NCBI RefSeq assembly: GCF_000720635.1
Contig: NZ_JOCF01000055.1
Span: 1-54,209, forward strand
From: Streptomyces sp. NRRL WC-3742
GTDB lineage: Bacteria > Actinomycetota > Actinomycetes > Streptomycetales > Streptomycetaceae
Direction of reading: 5' to 3'
DNA length: 54,209 nt
Part shown: piece by piece, positions 6,737-15,025 of the stretch
Position numbering within the stretch: position 1 is the first letter of the stretch
Layout: each line of letters starts with the position of its first letter
Notes under the pieces: model-generated
Seen by the model: only the letters and a program-made list of their open reading frames with translations
What the model was told of the DNA's origin: nothing
The model's database searches: none
Translations under genes and position numbers: made by a program

Positions 6737-8361
6737 CAGATCCAGCTGGTGAACCACATCCGGTCCTGCCAGGACGACATCGGGATCACCTCCGCCGTGT
6801 ACAGCGGGTAGAAGAACGCGAAGCAGCCGACGATCGCGAACACGATCAGCCCGGCGCCGATCGCCCCGTACCGACGGCGCTCACGGCTGCACCCGGGCGG
6901 GCCGAGGATCGCGCCGAGCAGCTGGGCGACGGCGAGGCACAGGAACGGCACCAGCACGACCATGTAGAAGGAGAAGATCGTCCGCTCCTGGTACTTGAAC
7001 CAGGGCAGGTAGATCCCGGCGACGGCGCAGAGCACGGCGCCCGAGCGCCAGTCGCGGCGGAAGAACCAGCGCCACAGCAGGTAGGCCAGCGCGAAGCAGG
7101 CCGCCCACCACAGGAACGGGGTGCCCAGGCCCAGGATCTGCGAGGCGCAGCCGCCGGAGGCGGTGCAGCCGCGCTGGCCCTGGGGCACCTGCTCCCAGTA
7201 CATGGAGACGGGGCGGCCGTCGACCAGCCAGGCGAAGGGGTTGGACTGGTAGGTGTGGGGCTGGACCAGGCCCGTGTTGAAGTCGAACATCTGCGCGTGG
7301 TAGTGCCAGAGGCTGCGCAGCGGCGCGGGCACCCAGCCCATCGGGACCTGCGGCAGCGGGATGCCGAGGAGGCTGTCCGGGGAGAGTCCGTCGCGGCCGT
7401 CCGCCCAGTGCCGGTCGTAGCCGCCGTCGGCCCCTCCCGAACCGCTGGCGAGCCAGCCGCTCCAGGAGCCGACGTACACCATGAGGGCGGAGCCGACCAT
7501 GGCGAGGAGGGCGGGTCCGGCGTCCCGGCGCAGCATGGAGCGCCAGGGGCGGCGGGCGCCGGCTCCCCTGCGGCCGGACTGGTCCCACAGGACGGTCAGG
7601 ACGCCGAAGGCGGCGAGGATGGGGGCGCCGTTCCACTTGACGGCGCAGGCGGCGCCGAGGAGCAGTCCGGCGGTGATGCGCCAGGGGCGCAGGCCGAGGC
7701 GGACGGTGTCGCCGTCGGTGTCGCCGTCGGCGGCCAGGGCGAGCCGGGCGCGGGCGTGGTCGCGGTCGATCAGGAGGCTGCCGAAGGCGGCGAGCACGAA
7801 GAACATCTGGATGCCGTCGAGCAGGCCGATCCGGCTCATGACCAGCTGGAGGCCGTCGACGGAGAGCAGCAGCGCGGCGGTGCAGCCGATGAGGGTGGAG
7901 CCGAAGAGGCGGCGGCCGATGCGGGCGAGCATCAGCACGGTGAGGGTGCCGAGCAGGGCGGTGACGAACCGCCAGCCGAAGGGGTTGAGGCCGAACAGCT
8001 GCTCGCCGACCGACATCACCCATTTGCCGAGTGGCGGGTGGGCGACGAACTCGGGTGCGGAGTTCAGGGGGATGCTCTGCGGGACGGCCAGGATGTCGGT
8101 GTTGGCGTGGTCGGGCCAGGTGCCCTCGTAGCCCTGCTGGAGCAGCGACCAGGCGTCCTTGGGGTAGTACGTCTCGTCGAAGACGAAGGAGTCGGGCTTC
8201 CCGAGGTGCCAGAAGCGCAGCAGGCCCGCGAAGAGGGCGACGGCGATCGGGCCGGTCCAGTCGGCGTGCCGGGTCATCCACGGGGGCAGTCGGCGCGGGG
8301 CCGGGGCCGGTGCTTCGGCGGCCGGGGCCACCGGGGGGTGCGTGAGCGCCGCTTGGGTCAT
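6736..8361 (-). CDS. pmt: dolichyl/polyprenyl-phosphate-mannose--protein mannosyltransferase
   Basis: A 541-residue GT39 (PMT family) membrane enzyme. It transfers mannose from polyprenyl-phosphate-mannose to Ser/Thr of proteins crossing the membrane, coupled to Sec export in actinobacteria. Visible marks: first extracytoplasmic loop with the catalytic acidic pair FDETYYPKDAWSLLQQGYEG (about residues 58-77), the conserved VAHPPLGKW, PFGWRFVTALLGTL and GLQLVMSRIGLLDGIQ segments, and a C-terminal block with multiple helices (FSFYMVVLVPFLCLAVAQLLGAIL). Length fits bacterial Pmt. The upstream region carries the terminator of the MFS gene; downstream it is coupled to the FetB-like gene. Likely substrates include secreted Ser/Thr-rich proteins. 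Confidence 0.92.
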   Translation of the reverse strand: MTQAALTHPPVAPAAEAPAPAPRRLPPWMTRHADWTGPIAVALFAGLLRFWHLGKPDSFVFDETYYPKDAWSLLQQGYEGTWPDHANTDILAVPQSIPLNSAPEFVAHPPLGKWVMSVGEQLFGLNPFGWRFVTALLGTLTVLMLARIGRRLFGSTLIGCTAALLLSVDGLQLVMSRIGLLDGIQMFFVLAAFGSLLIDRDHARARLALAADGDTDGDTVRLGLRPWRITAGLLLGAACAVKWNGAPILAAFGVLTVLWDQSGRRGAGARRPWRSMLRRDAGPALLAMVGSALMVYVGSWSGWLASGSGGADGGYDRHWADGRDGLSPDSLLGIPLPQVPMGWVPAPLRSLWHYHAQMFDFNTGLVQPHTYQSNPFAWLVDGRPVSMYWEQVPQGQRGCTASGGCASQILGLGTPFLWWAACFALAYLLWRWFFRRDWRSGAVLCAVAGIYLPWFKYQERTIFSFYMVVLVPFLCLAVAQLLGAILGPPGCSRERRRYGAIGAGLIVFAIVGCFAFFYPLYTAEVIPMSSWQDRMWFTSWI

Positions 8362-8466
8362 TGCCTCGCCGATTCGCCTGTCTTCGCCGGGTCACGCCGG
8401 TCCGTGCCAGGGCCGGACGGGCGACAGGCACCGACACTATGTGCCGGTGCCCGGGAAACCAAGCGC

Positions 8467-8503
8467 GACGGGCTCCGACCAGGTGACCTGGTCGGAGCCC
8501 GTC
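8467..8503 (-). terminator. strong hairpin terminator after the MFS gene
   Basis: A perfect 18 bp inverted repeat around a single central G: arms 8467-8484 and 8486-8503, beginning GACGGGCTCCGACC. It lies after the stop of the leftward MFS gene and before the pmt start. Confidence 0.8.
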
Positions 8504-8550
8504 TCGAACACCCTTGCGCGGGGTGCGGTCAGGCGGCGGTCACTCGGCGG

Positions 8551-9855
8551 TCACGCGGCCGTCTGCAGCTCGCGGACCTCGACCGCCGTGCGGACCACGG
8601 CCGGGGCCGCGTTGTCCTGCTCCGGCGTCAGGTGGGTGCGCAGGCGCAGCGCCAGCCAGACGATCAGCAGGGTGCTGCCCGCCATGGCCGCGAGGTAGAG
8701 CGGCCAGGTGCCGGAGCCGACCATCAGCACGCCGACGGCCGGGCCGACCGCTACGGCGATCTGCTTCACCAGGGCGTACCCGGCGTTGTAGGTGCCGAGC
8801 AGCCGGGACGGGGCGAGGTCGGCGACCATCGGGCCCATGGTGGGCGCGAGCAGCGACTCGCCGACGCCGAACAGGGCGTAGACCGAGACGACGGCGACGG
8901 TGGCGGCCATGGTCTCCGTGCGGATCAGTCCGGCGACCAGGGCCATCGCCCAGGCGCCGAGCCAGACCACGGCGGCGGCGGCCATCGCGGTGGTGCGGCG
9001 GCGGCGCGCGGTGATGCGCACCATGAACATCTGCAGGATCACGATGGTCAGCGCGTTGGCGCCGATCGCGAGGCCCAGGGTGGACGGGGCGGTGCCGACG
9101 GTGTCGGTGGCGAAGGCCGCGACGCCGGACTCGAACTGGCCGTAGCAGGTGAAGAAGATCAGCCCGGCGAGGATGCTGAGCCGCACCATCGCCTTGTCGG
9201 CGAGCAGGGCGCGCAGGCCCGTCGGGCCGCCCTTGTTCTCCTGGACGGCGGACAGCTGCGCCCGGGGCATCCGGGTGGTGCCGGTGATCAGGGCGAGGCC
9301 GAGGAACGTCGCCGCCTCGATGGTGAACAGCCGGGTGAGGCTGGCCGGGTCGTCGACGTTCACGATCTGGCCGCCGACCAGGGCGCCGATGCCCATGCCC
9401 AGGTTGACGAGGGTGAACTGCAGCGCGAAGGCGTGCGAGCGCGTGGCCGCCGTCGAGCTGCGGACGATCATCGTGGCGAGCGCCGGCTGGCAGGTGGTGA
9501 CACCCGCGCCGAACAGGAAGGAGGAGACCAGCAGCGCCGGGGTGCCGGTGGCGTGACCGAAGGCGAACGCGCCGACGGCGGCCACGCCCGCTCCCGCGAG
9601 CAGCACCGGGCGGGGGCCGTACCTGTCGATGCCCCGGCCGGTGATCGGCAGCACGGCGAGCGCCGCGAGCGCGAAGACGGTGAAGACCATCCCCGCCGCC
9701 AGCGATCCGAGCCCGCGCACCTGGTCCACGTACACGAACATGTACGGCATCGTGAACCCGCCGCCGAACGCGCTGAGCGCGTTTCCGATCTGGACGCGGC
9801 GCAGCGGGCCGCCCGCTCCACGCTGCCGCCTCTGCTGCTTCACCGTGCCGATCAC
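8551..9855 (-). CDS. DHA1-type MFS transporter
   Basis: A 434-residue, about 12-helix major facilitator. Visible features: motif A-like loop GRGIDRYGPRPVLLAGAG after helix 2, a helix 4-5 region with SSTAATRSHAFALQFTLVNLGMGIGALVGGQIV, and the central loop KGGPTGLRALLADKAMVRL. Substrate is unknown; relatives are drug or metabolite exporters. The GTG at 9855 is preferred because AGGAAGGG lies nine bases upstream, whereas the ATG at 9864 abuts that site. It is divergent from a MarR gene, which probably controls it. Confidence 0.85.
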   Translation of the reverse strand: MIGTVKQQRRQRGAGGPLRRVQIGNALSAFGGGFTMPYMFVYVDQVRGLGSLAAGMVFTVFALAALAVLPITGRGIDRYGPRPVLLAGAGVAAVGAFAFGHATGTPALLVSSFLFGAGVTTCQPALATMIVRSSTAATRSHAFALQFTLVNLGMGIGALVGGQIVNVDDPASLTRLFTIEAATFLGLALITGTTRMPRAQLSAVQENKGGPTGLRALLADKAMVRLSILAGLIFFTCYGQFESGVAAFATDTVGTAPSTLGLAIGANALTIVILQMFMVRITARRRRTTAMAAAAVVWLGAWAMALVAGLIRTETMAATVAVVSVYALFGVGESLLAPTMGPMVADLAPSRLLGTYNAGYALVKQIAVAVGPAVGVLMVGSGTWPLYLAAMAGSTLLIVWLALRLRTHLTPEQDNAAPAVVRTAVEVRELQTAA

Positions 9856-10009
9856 CGTGCACATCCCTTCCTGGTTCGTCCGGTGTTTCCCCTGGAACTC
9901 TTAACCCCAGAAGATTTCAGACCTAAACTGTGACGAGATAAAGTCTTAGCACCGGAAGAGTGCGGAGTCAAAGGCTTAAGGGGTGCACGCTCGTGCGACA
10001 CTGGTCCGC
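9856..10009. promoter_or_regulatory. AT-rich divergent control region between MFS and marR genes
   Basis: This 154 bp segment is much richer in A/T than its surroundings and repeats a CTTA motif (CTCTTAAC near 9900, GTCTTAGC near 9944, GGCTTAAG near 9972). It must carry both promoters and probably the MarR operator, but no long perfect dyad stands out. Confidence 0.4.
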
Positions 10010-10588
10010 ATGACTACGGACAAGCCGGCGACGACGGCCGACAAGCCCGCGCCGGTCACCCCCCTGGAGTTCGGCATCGCGGAGCAGGTGGCGCTCTACC
10101 AGCGGGAGTTCCCGATGGTGGACCCGCAGGTCGAGACGATCGTGCAGACCCTCAACCGGGTCTCGCGGCGGATGGGCGTGGCCTACGACCGGCAGCTGAC
10201 TGTGCTGGGGATCACCTCCGCCGAGTGGGAGGTGCTCAAGGCGCTCGTGGTCTCCGGCAGCCCGTACCGGCTGGGCCCCGGCGAGCTCGCCAAGCGGCTC
10301 GCGCTCACCCCGGCGGCGATGACCCACCGGATCGACCGGATGGTGGCGGAGGGCCTGGTCACCCGGGAGCGGGACGAGTCCAACCGGGTGCGCGTGATCA
10401 TCGAGCTGACCGAGCTCGGCCGCGACAAGTGGCTGGAGTCGATGCGGATGGCGGCGGTCTTCGAGGAGGAGCTGCTCCAGGACATCGCCGGCGAGGAGCG
10501 CGCGGTGCTCTCGGGCCTGCTGGCCCGGATGCTGCTGCGGATCGAGGAGAGCGGGCCCGAGGCGCCGGGGCGCTCGGCGAACCTCTGA
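10010..10588 (+). CDS. MarR-family transcriptional regulator
   Basis: A 192-residue MarR protein. The winged helix is clear: VLGITSAEWEVLKALVVSG, GPGELAKRLALTPAAMTHRIDRMVAEGLVTRERDESNRVRVIIELTELG (about residues 70-135). Dimerisation helices flank it, with a longer N-terminal arm (YQREFPMVDPQVETIVQTLNRVSRRMG) of a subgroup common in streptomycetes. ATG at 10010 is chosen; no clear ribosome site precedes it, so it may be leaderless, and a GTG at 9983 is the alternative. Divergent from the MFS transporter gene, which it presumably represses. A strong terminator follows. Confidence 0.87.
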   Translation: MTTDKPATTADKPAPVTPLEFGIAEQVALYQREFPMVDPQVETIVQTLNRVSRRMGVAYDRQLTVLGITSAEWEVLKALVVSGSPYRLGPGELAKRLALTPAAMTHRIDRMVAEGLVTRERDESNRVRVIIELTELGRDKWLESMRMAAVFEEELLQDIAGEERAVLSGLLARMLLRIEESGPEAPGRSANL

Positions 10589-10611
10589 CGAACGGAAGAC
10601 GAACGGAAAAG

Positions 10612-10651
10612 GGTCCGGCCCGCCGGGGGTGATCCCCCGGCGGGCCGGACC
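10612..10651. terminator. bidirectional hairpin terminator
   Basis: A perfect 18 bp stem (10612-10629 with 10634-10651, arms starting GGTCCGGCCCGCC) closed by the loop TGAT. It sits between the convergent marR and chitinase genes. Confidence 0.85.
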
Positions 10652-10703
10652 GTTCACTGCTCAGGTGCGGTGCGAGGGTCCGTCAGCCCTCGGCTCCGGT
10701 GGG

Positions 10704-12539
10704 TCAGCAGGGACCGTTGTCGGTCCAGACGCCCCACTGGCCGCTCAGGCTCGGGTCCTCGCCCTGGGTCCACCACTTGTTGGTGTAGTAGTGGCCCTTC
10801 CACGAGACCTTGGTGCCGCCGGCCGCGTAGACGGTCGCGGAGTTCCAGGCCGGGGCGGCCGTGCAGGTCGGGTTGCCGGTGGGGGTCCCGGTCGGGGTGC
10901 CGGTCGGCGTCCCGGTCGGGGTGCCCGTGGGCGTGCCGGTCGGGGTCCCGGTGGGCGTGCCGGTCGGGGTGTCGGTCGGCGTCGCGGTCGGGGTGCCGGT
11001 CGGCGGGGCCGGGCAGCCACTGGCGGAGCCGTTGACGGCGGTCACCATCTTGTCGAAGAGGGTGGTCCTGGTCCCCAGGTCGTACAGCGAGAAGGCGAAG
11101 GCGCCGCCGAGGCCGTTGCAGTGGGCGTAGTCGATCTTGGCCTGGATCGAGCGGCTGTCCTCACCGCTCCAGAACGTGGTGCCGTCGTAGAAGTACGTGG
11201 CCTTGGCGTCGTCGTCCCAGAAGGTCTTGGACGGGTTGTCGACGAAGCCCGCGAGCTCCTTGTACATCTGGATGCCGGCGACGTTGCCCGAGTTCGCGGC
11301 ACCGGTCGCGGGGCTGGCGGCGGGCTGGAAGAGGCCGTTCTTGCCGTTGTTCTGGACGCCGGTCCAGCCGCGGTAGTAGAACGGGACACCCATGTTGATC
11401 TTCTTGGCCGGGAAGCCGCCGGGGATGCCGTAGTCCGGGTCGCCGACCGTCCACGCCTTGATGGCGTTGTCGATCGAGTACTTGCCGTGGCCCGGCTTGG
11501 CCGGGGTGGACGGGTCGTTCGGGCCCGAGTACAGGGCGGACTGGTGGTTGGTCGGCCCCTGGGCGTCCCAGCCGCCGTGCAGGTCGTAGGTCATGACGTC
11601 CATGAACGTGAGGTACTGACCGATCTTGTCGGTCTCGACGTTCATGATCTTGTCCTGGCCCGCGCCGACGGCCGCGGTCAGGTCGTAGGTCTTGTGGTCC
11701 GTCTGGCCCTGGGCGTCGAGCTGCTTGCGGAACTCCGCCAGCAGCAGGGTGAAGTTCTGCTTGTCGGCCGGGCTGGAGAGGTTGCCGGTGTGGCCGCCGC
11801 CGCCCGGGTACTCCCAGTCGAGGTCGAAGCCGTCGAAGATGCCGGCCGCCGTGCCGGGGCCGCCGAAGCCGCCCTCGGAGGGGATGTTGCCCTTGATGAA
11901 CATGTCGATGCAGGAGGACACCAGGTGCTTGCGCGACGCGTCGGTGGCGGCGGCCGCGGAGAAGTACTTGGAGTAGGTCCAGCCGCCGATCGACATCAGG
12001 ACCTTGAGCTTGGGGTTCTTCGCCTTCAGCTTCTTGAGCTGGTTGAAGTTGCCCGCGACCGGCTGGTTCCAGACGTCGCCCACGCCGTCGACGGAGATGT
12101 CCGCGCCGAAGCTCTTCTGGTAGTCGGCGAACGAGTCGCCGGCGCCGTCACCCGCGTTGGGGTTGTTGTCGTTCCCGTCGGCGGCCTTGTTGGCCTCGAA
12201 ACAGCCCAGGTCGGTCGGGTGGATGTTGGCGAACGAGTACTGCATGTAGTCCAGCTGGCCGGCGACGCCGGTGTCCTGGATGGTCTTCGGGTAGTACGCG
12301 TTCAGGTAGATCGACCACTGGTCGAAGTAGGCGACCTTGAGGCCGCCCGAAGTGGCCGGCGCGCCGGTGGAGTTGGTGGTGGCGGCGTTGGCCGAGCCAC
12401 CGCCGGTCAGCGCGAGGCCCGCGCCGAGCAGCAGGGAGGCGGCGGTGCCGGCCGCGATGGCGGCCAGGCTCTTGGGACGGCGCCGGCGGCCGTCCTGGGG
12501 AGCCGGCGTCCCGGCCCTTTCGATGCGTGAGCGCAGCAT
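10704..12539 (-). CDS. secreted GH18 chitinase with CBM5/12 chitin-binding domain
   Basis: A 611-residue exported chitinase. Signal peptide at residues 1-51 (RRRRPKSLAAIAAGTAASLLLGAGLALTGGGSANA). The GH18 TIM barrel follows: LKVAYFDQW, LKVLMSIGGWTYSKYF, and the catalytic motif DGFDLDWEYP near residue 235, where the final Glu is the acid/base. Chitinase-typical VMTYDLHGGWD and GVPFYYRGW lie downstream. A Thr-Pro linker of GTPT units leads to a C-terminal CBM5/12 module (WNSATVYAAGGTKVSWKGHYYTNKWW). Chitin is cut to chito-oligomers outside the cell. The ATG at 12539 follows AGGAGT. A DasR-type operator lies upstream, so induction through GlcNAc metabolism is likely. Confidence 0.95.
   Translation of the reverse strand: MLRSRIERAGTPAPQDGRRRRPKSLAAIAAGTAASLLLGAGLALTGGGSANAATTNSTGAPATSGGLKVAYFDQWSIYLNAYYPKTIQDTGVAGQLDYMQYSFANIHPTDLGCFEANKAADGNDNNPNAGDGAGDSFADYQKSFGADISVDGVGDVWNQPVAGNFNQLKKLKAKNPKLKVLMSIGGWTYSKYFSAAAATDASRKHLVSSCIDMFIKGNIPSEGGFGGPGTAAGIFDGFDLDWEYPGGGGHTGNLSSPADKQNFTLLLAEFRKQLDAQGQTDHKTYDLTAAVGAGQDKIMNVETDKIGQYLTFMDVMTYDLHGGWDAQGPTNHQSALYSGPNDPSTPAKPGHGKYSIDNAIKAWTVGDPDYGIPGGFPAKKINMGVPFYYRGWTGVQNNGKNGLFQPAASPATGAANSGNVAGIQMYKELAGFVDNPSKTFWDDDAKATYFYDGTTFWSGEDSRSIQAKIDYAHCNGLGGAFAFSLYDLGTRTTLFDKMVTAVNGSASGCPAPPTGTPTATPTDTPTGTPTGTPTGTPTGTPTGTPTGTPTGTPTGNPTCTAAPAWNSATVYAAGGTKVSWKGHYYTNKWWTQGEDPSLSGQWGVWTDNGPC
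10874..11008 (-). repeat. 12-base tandem repeat coding the GTPT linker
   Basis: About eleven imperfect 12-base units encode Gly-Thr-Pro-Thr (with a few Ala, Asp and Asn variants) between the catalytic and chitin-binding domains. The repeat number probably varies between strains. Confidence 0.8.
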
Positions 12540-12900
12540 GGGTGCGTGACTCCTGGTTGTGGGGGTGCCGTCGCCCCGGGGGCGCGCGTCCGGGGTGGGG
12601 CCGGACGACAGGGGCATGACAGATCAGGGGTGGGGAGTGGAGAGCGATCAGGTCTTGACGGACGGACATCGGGATGTGCCGAACCGGCGCCCCCGGCCGT
12701 GAGGCCGTTGACGCCGGTTCAGGGGCTCCCTGCACCTGGGCATAAAAATGGACTAGACCAACTCCCCCGTCAAGAGGTGCCGTTGGGCCTTGAGCCGGGC
12801 TTAAGGTTCCGCCCCGGCCCCGCCCCCGGCCCCATCCCCGCCCCCACCTGCGCCCACCTGCGCCCGGACAGGGCCAAGTGCCGGCCGGTCCCGGCCGGTC
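12540..12900. other. chitinase upstream region
   Basis: This 361-base gap carries no gene. It contains the chitinase leader and promoter, read leftwards, and the DasR-type site at 12748-12763. Its right part also holds the end of the lipoprotein gene's transcript; a C-rich, weakly repetitive tract (CCCCGCCCCCGGCC-like) lies at 12811-12865 with no clear terminator. Confidence 0.4.
12748..12763 (-). promoter_or_regulatory. DasR-responsive element (dre) candidate
   Basis: On the chitinase strand the site reads AGTTGGTCTAGTCCAT. The streptomycete DasR consensus is AGTGGTCTAGACCACT-like; the central GGTCTAG and outer AGT/T positions match. It is about 210 bases upstream of the chitinase start. 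Chitinase genes are classical DasR targets, repressed without GlcNAc-6-phosphate or GlcN-6-phosphate. Confidence 0.65.
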
Positions 12901-13512
12901 TCAGTAGCGGACGGCGTTCACGACCTCGGCCTTCACCGTGCCCGACAGGTCCCGGTTGCTGCGGGCGGTGGCCTGCGCGCTCTGGCCCGCCGCCACGTCG
13001 TTGACGGTCACCGCCGCCGCGTCGAGCACCTTGCCGGACTCGTCGGTGAAGTTCACCTGGATCACGTACCGGTACGACTGCTGCCCGTGGTTGGTGACGG
13101 TCAGCGCCGCCTGCGCCTTGCCGTCCGAGCCGGTGCTCACCGCCCCGACGGCCACGTCCCCCTTGGCGTCCAGGCCGCCCTTGATGCCCTCGATCGCCGA
13201 GGAGGCGGCCGACACCGCCGCCGAAGCCTCCGCCTGGGCCGAGGAGATCAGCGCCCCCGCCCCGCCCGCCGCCGAGGCCAGCGCGGAGGCGGCGGAGGCG
13301 GCGGCGCTCACGCCCTTCTCGATCTCGCCGATCGCCGAGGAGGCGGTACTGCTCGCCGTCTTGCCCGAGGAGCAGCCCGCCAGCACCGCCGCACCGAGCA
13401 CCGCCGTGGCCAGCACCCCGGCGACGGCCCTTCGGCGGCGCAACACCGGTGCGTCCGGCGGCCGTTGGGTGACGCGCGGAAGGCGGGCCCGGGTGGGCGG
13501 CTGGCGGTCCAT
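12901..13512 (-). CDS. Ala/Ser-rich lipoprotein with FxLYD-like C-terminal domain
   Basis: A 203-residue lipoprotein. After a basic N-terminus (LRRRRAVAG) a hydrophobic helix ends in the lipobox LAGC near residue 46, followed by SSGKTASS. Residues 55-115 are a long Ala/Ser-rich helical stretch (VSAAASAASALASAAGGAGA). The C-terminal 90 residues look like a beta-sandwich of the FxLYD type (AQAALTVTNHGQQSYRYVIQVNFTDESGKVLDAAAVTVNDVAAGQSA), a domain often found on actinobacterial exported proteins. The ATG follows GAGGACC. The start at 13512 gives a standard n-region. No function can be assigned. Confidence 0.75.
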   Translation of the reverse strand: MDRQPPTRARLPRVTQRPPDAPVLRRRRAVAGVLATAVLGAAVLAGCSSGKTASSTASSAIGEIEKGVSAAASAASALASAAGGAGALISSAQAEASAAVSAASSAIEGIKGGLDAKGDVAVGAVSTGSDGKAQAALTVTNHGQQSYRYVIQVNFTDESGKVLDAAAVTVNDVAAGQSAQATARSNRDLSGTVKAEVVNAVRY

Positions 13513-13622
13513 GTGGTCCTCGTTCCTTCGGAGACTGGTTGAACGCACGGGTGGCGAAAGGGAGTCGGCCGGGGCTGAGAAAGCCCGGCGCTACGAGAGC
13601 CCGGTGCTGCAAGAGCCCGGAG

Positions 13623-14183
13623 CTACGAGAGCCCCGAGCCCTCCTGCTCGTCCGCCTCCACGGCGGCCCGCTCCTCGCGCAGCCGCACCACGTGCCGGCG
13701 GCGGGCCACCACGCCGTACGCACCGGCGGCGCTGGCCAGGAAGGCCGCCAGGCCGACCCAGGGCCGGTCGAAGACGTGGCCGGTCAGGTGGTCCAGGGAG
13801 TAGCGGCCCGGGCCGGCCAGGCCGATCGCGAGCCCGGTCGCACCGAGGAAGGCCGGGTACTCGTAGCCGCCGCCCATGGCGAAGAAGCCCGCCGGGGCGT
13901 GCACCGCCACCGCGCCGGCCATCGTCCCGGCCACCACCGCCCCGGCCGCGGGCGTGGCCAGCCCGGCCACCAGCAGCGCACCGCCGCCCGCCTCGCCCAG
14001 GCCCGCCGCGATGGCGCTCTCCCGGGCGGGGTGGAAGCCCATGTGCTCCATCGCGGCGGTGGTGCCCTCGAGGCCGCCGCCGCCGAACCAGCCGAACAGC
14101 TTCTGGGCGCCGTGGGCGATCAGCACCCCGCCGACCGCGCCGCGCAGGGCCAGCAGGCCCAGGTCCTTACGGTTCAGGCACAT
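13623..14183 (-). CDS. DoxX-family membrane protein
   Basis: A 186-residue membrane protein with about four helices and the DoxX hallmark AHGAQKLFGWFGG near residues 23-35, followed by EHMGFHPARESAIAAGLGEAGGGALLVAGLATPAAG and APAGFFAMGGGYEYPAFLGATGLAIG. DoxX proteins are associated with thiol redox homeostasis in actinobacteria, though this subgroup is uncharacterised. The C-terminal 30 residues are charged and cytoplasmic. The ATG at 14183 is preceded by GAGGA. It stands alone between the lipoprotein and the Lrp gene. Confidence 0.82.
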   Translation of the reverse strand: MCLNRKDLGLLALRGAVGGVLIAHGAQKLFGWFGGGGLEGTTAAMEHMGFHPARESAIAAGLGEAGGGALLVAGLATPAAGAVVAGTMAGAVAVHAPAGFFAMGGGYEYPAFLGATGLAIGLAGPGRYSLDHLTGHVFDRPWVGLAAFLASAAGAYGVVARRRHVVRLREERAAVEADEQEGSGLS

Positions 14184-14372
14184 GTCGCGTCCTCGTTTCC
14201 GTGCGTCCGTGCTTCCGTACCGGAGTCGTCCTGCCTCCATGGCACCCGAGCACGCCCACGCGTTCGACCTGGGGCCGCCATCCGGGCGAATCCGCCGCCG
14301 CACGGGAATGGACCGCCCGCCCCCGCCCCGCCCCGCCCAAGGGGCTTCCTCAGGGGGCTTCTCAGGGCCTTC

Positions 14373-14807
14373 TCAGGGGGCGACGACGGGGCGCCAGGGC
14401 ACCGGGCTGGAGAGGATCATCGAGCTGGACGGCTGCCCGTAGCCGCCGAGCCGGTCGCACAGCGCCTCGAAGTCCGCCATCGTCGGCACCGCGACCAGCA
14501 GCACGCAGCAGGCACCGCCCGTGACCCGGTGCAGCTGCAGCACCTCCGGCCAGGTGGCCACGTCCGGGTCGCGCAGGACGCAGCGCGGCCCGTAGCACTG
14601 GATCTGCACCAGCGCGGTGATCGGCAGCCCGGCCCGGGTGAGGTCCACGTGGGCGTGGTAGCCGCTGATCACGCCGTCCGCCTCCAGCCGGCGGACCCGT
14701 TCGGCCACCGCGGGTGCGGACAGGCTCACCCGGCGGGAGAGTTCGTTGTACGAGAGCCGGGCGTCGCCCTGCAGCTCGGCCAGCAGGCGGCGGTCGACGG
14801 CGTCCAT
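14373..14807 (-). CDS. Lrp/AsnC-family transcriptional regulator
   Basis: A 144-residue Lrp/AsnC protein. The N-terminal winged helix is LDRR-type: MDAVDRRLLAELQGDARLSYNELSRRVSLSAPAVAERVRRLEADGVI (residues 1-47). It is followed by the RAM ligand-binding domain (ITALVQIQCYG, VATWPEVLQLHRVTGGACCVLLVAV). It is divergent from the TDO-family/kynureninase operon. Lrp-type KynR regulators sense kynurenine and activate such genes in other bacteria, so it is the likely local regulator. No clear Lrp box is recognised in the 218-base gap. The gene ends beside a short run of TTCTCAGGG-like repeats (14346-14378). Confidence 0.87.
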   Translation of the reverse strand: MDAVDRRLLAELQGDARLSYNELSRRVSLSAPAVAERVRRLEADGVISGYHAHVDLTRAGLPITALVQIQCYGPRCVLRDPDVATWPEVLQLHRVTGGACCVLLVAVPTMADFEALCDRLGGYGQPSSSMILSSPVPWRPVVAP

Positions 14808-15025
14808 GAGGGGCTCCCTGAGGGTGCGGACCAGCGGTTTTTCCGTTCGTAAAGGGAATCCGCGAAACGCCTCGTGAACGGCAGCCCCGAGAGCGGTTGC
14901 GGTGCCCGTCGACCATTCAACCGGGGGGTGGGACCGCCGCACAATGGGCCTCGGTGGGAACCGGGCCGTCCGTCCGGTCCGCCGACGCCGGGCCATGGCG
15001 CCCGGACGGATCAGGAGGGATCGGG

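Noticed and set aside
7255..9933. An 892-residue plus-strand frame over pmt and the MFS gene
   Set aside because: It spans two clear genes and their terminator in antisense and has no recognisable domain.
10874..11008. Possible operator or CRISPR-like repeats near the chitinase
   Set aside because: The units are in frame and encode the Thr-Pro linker between catalytic and binding domains.
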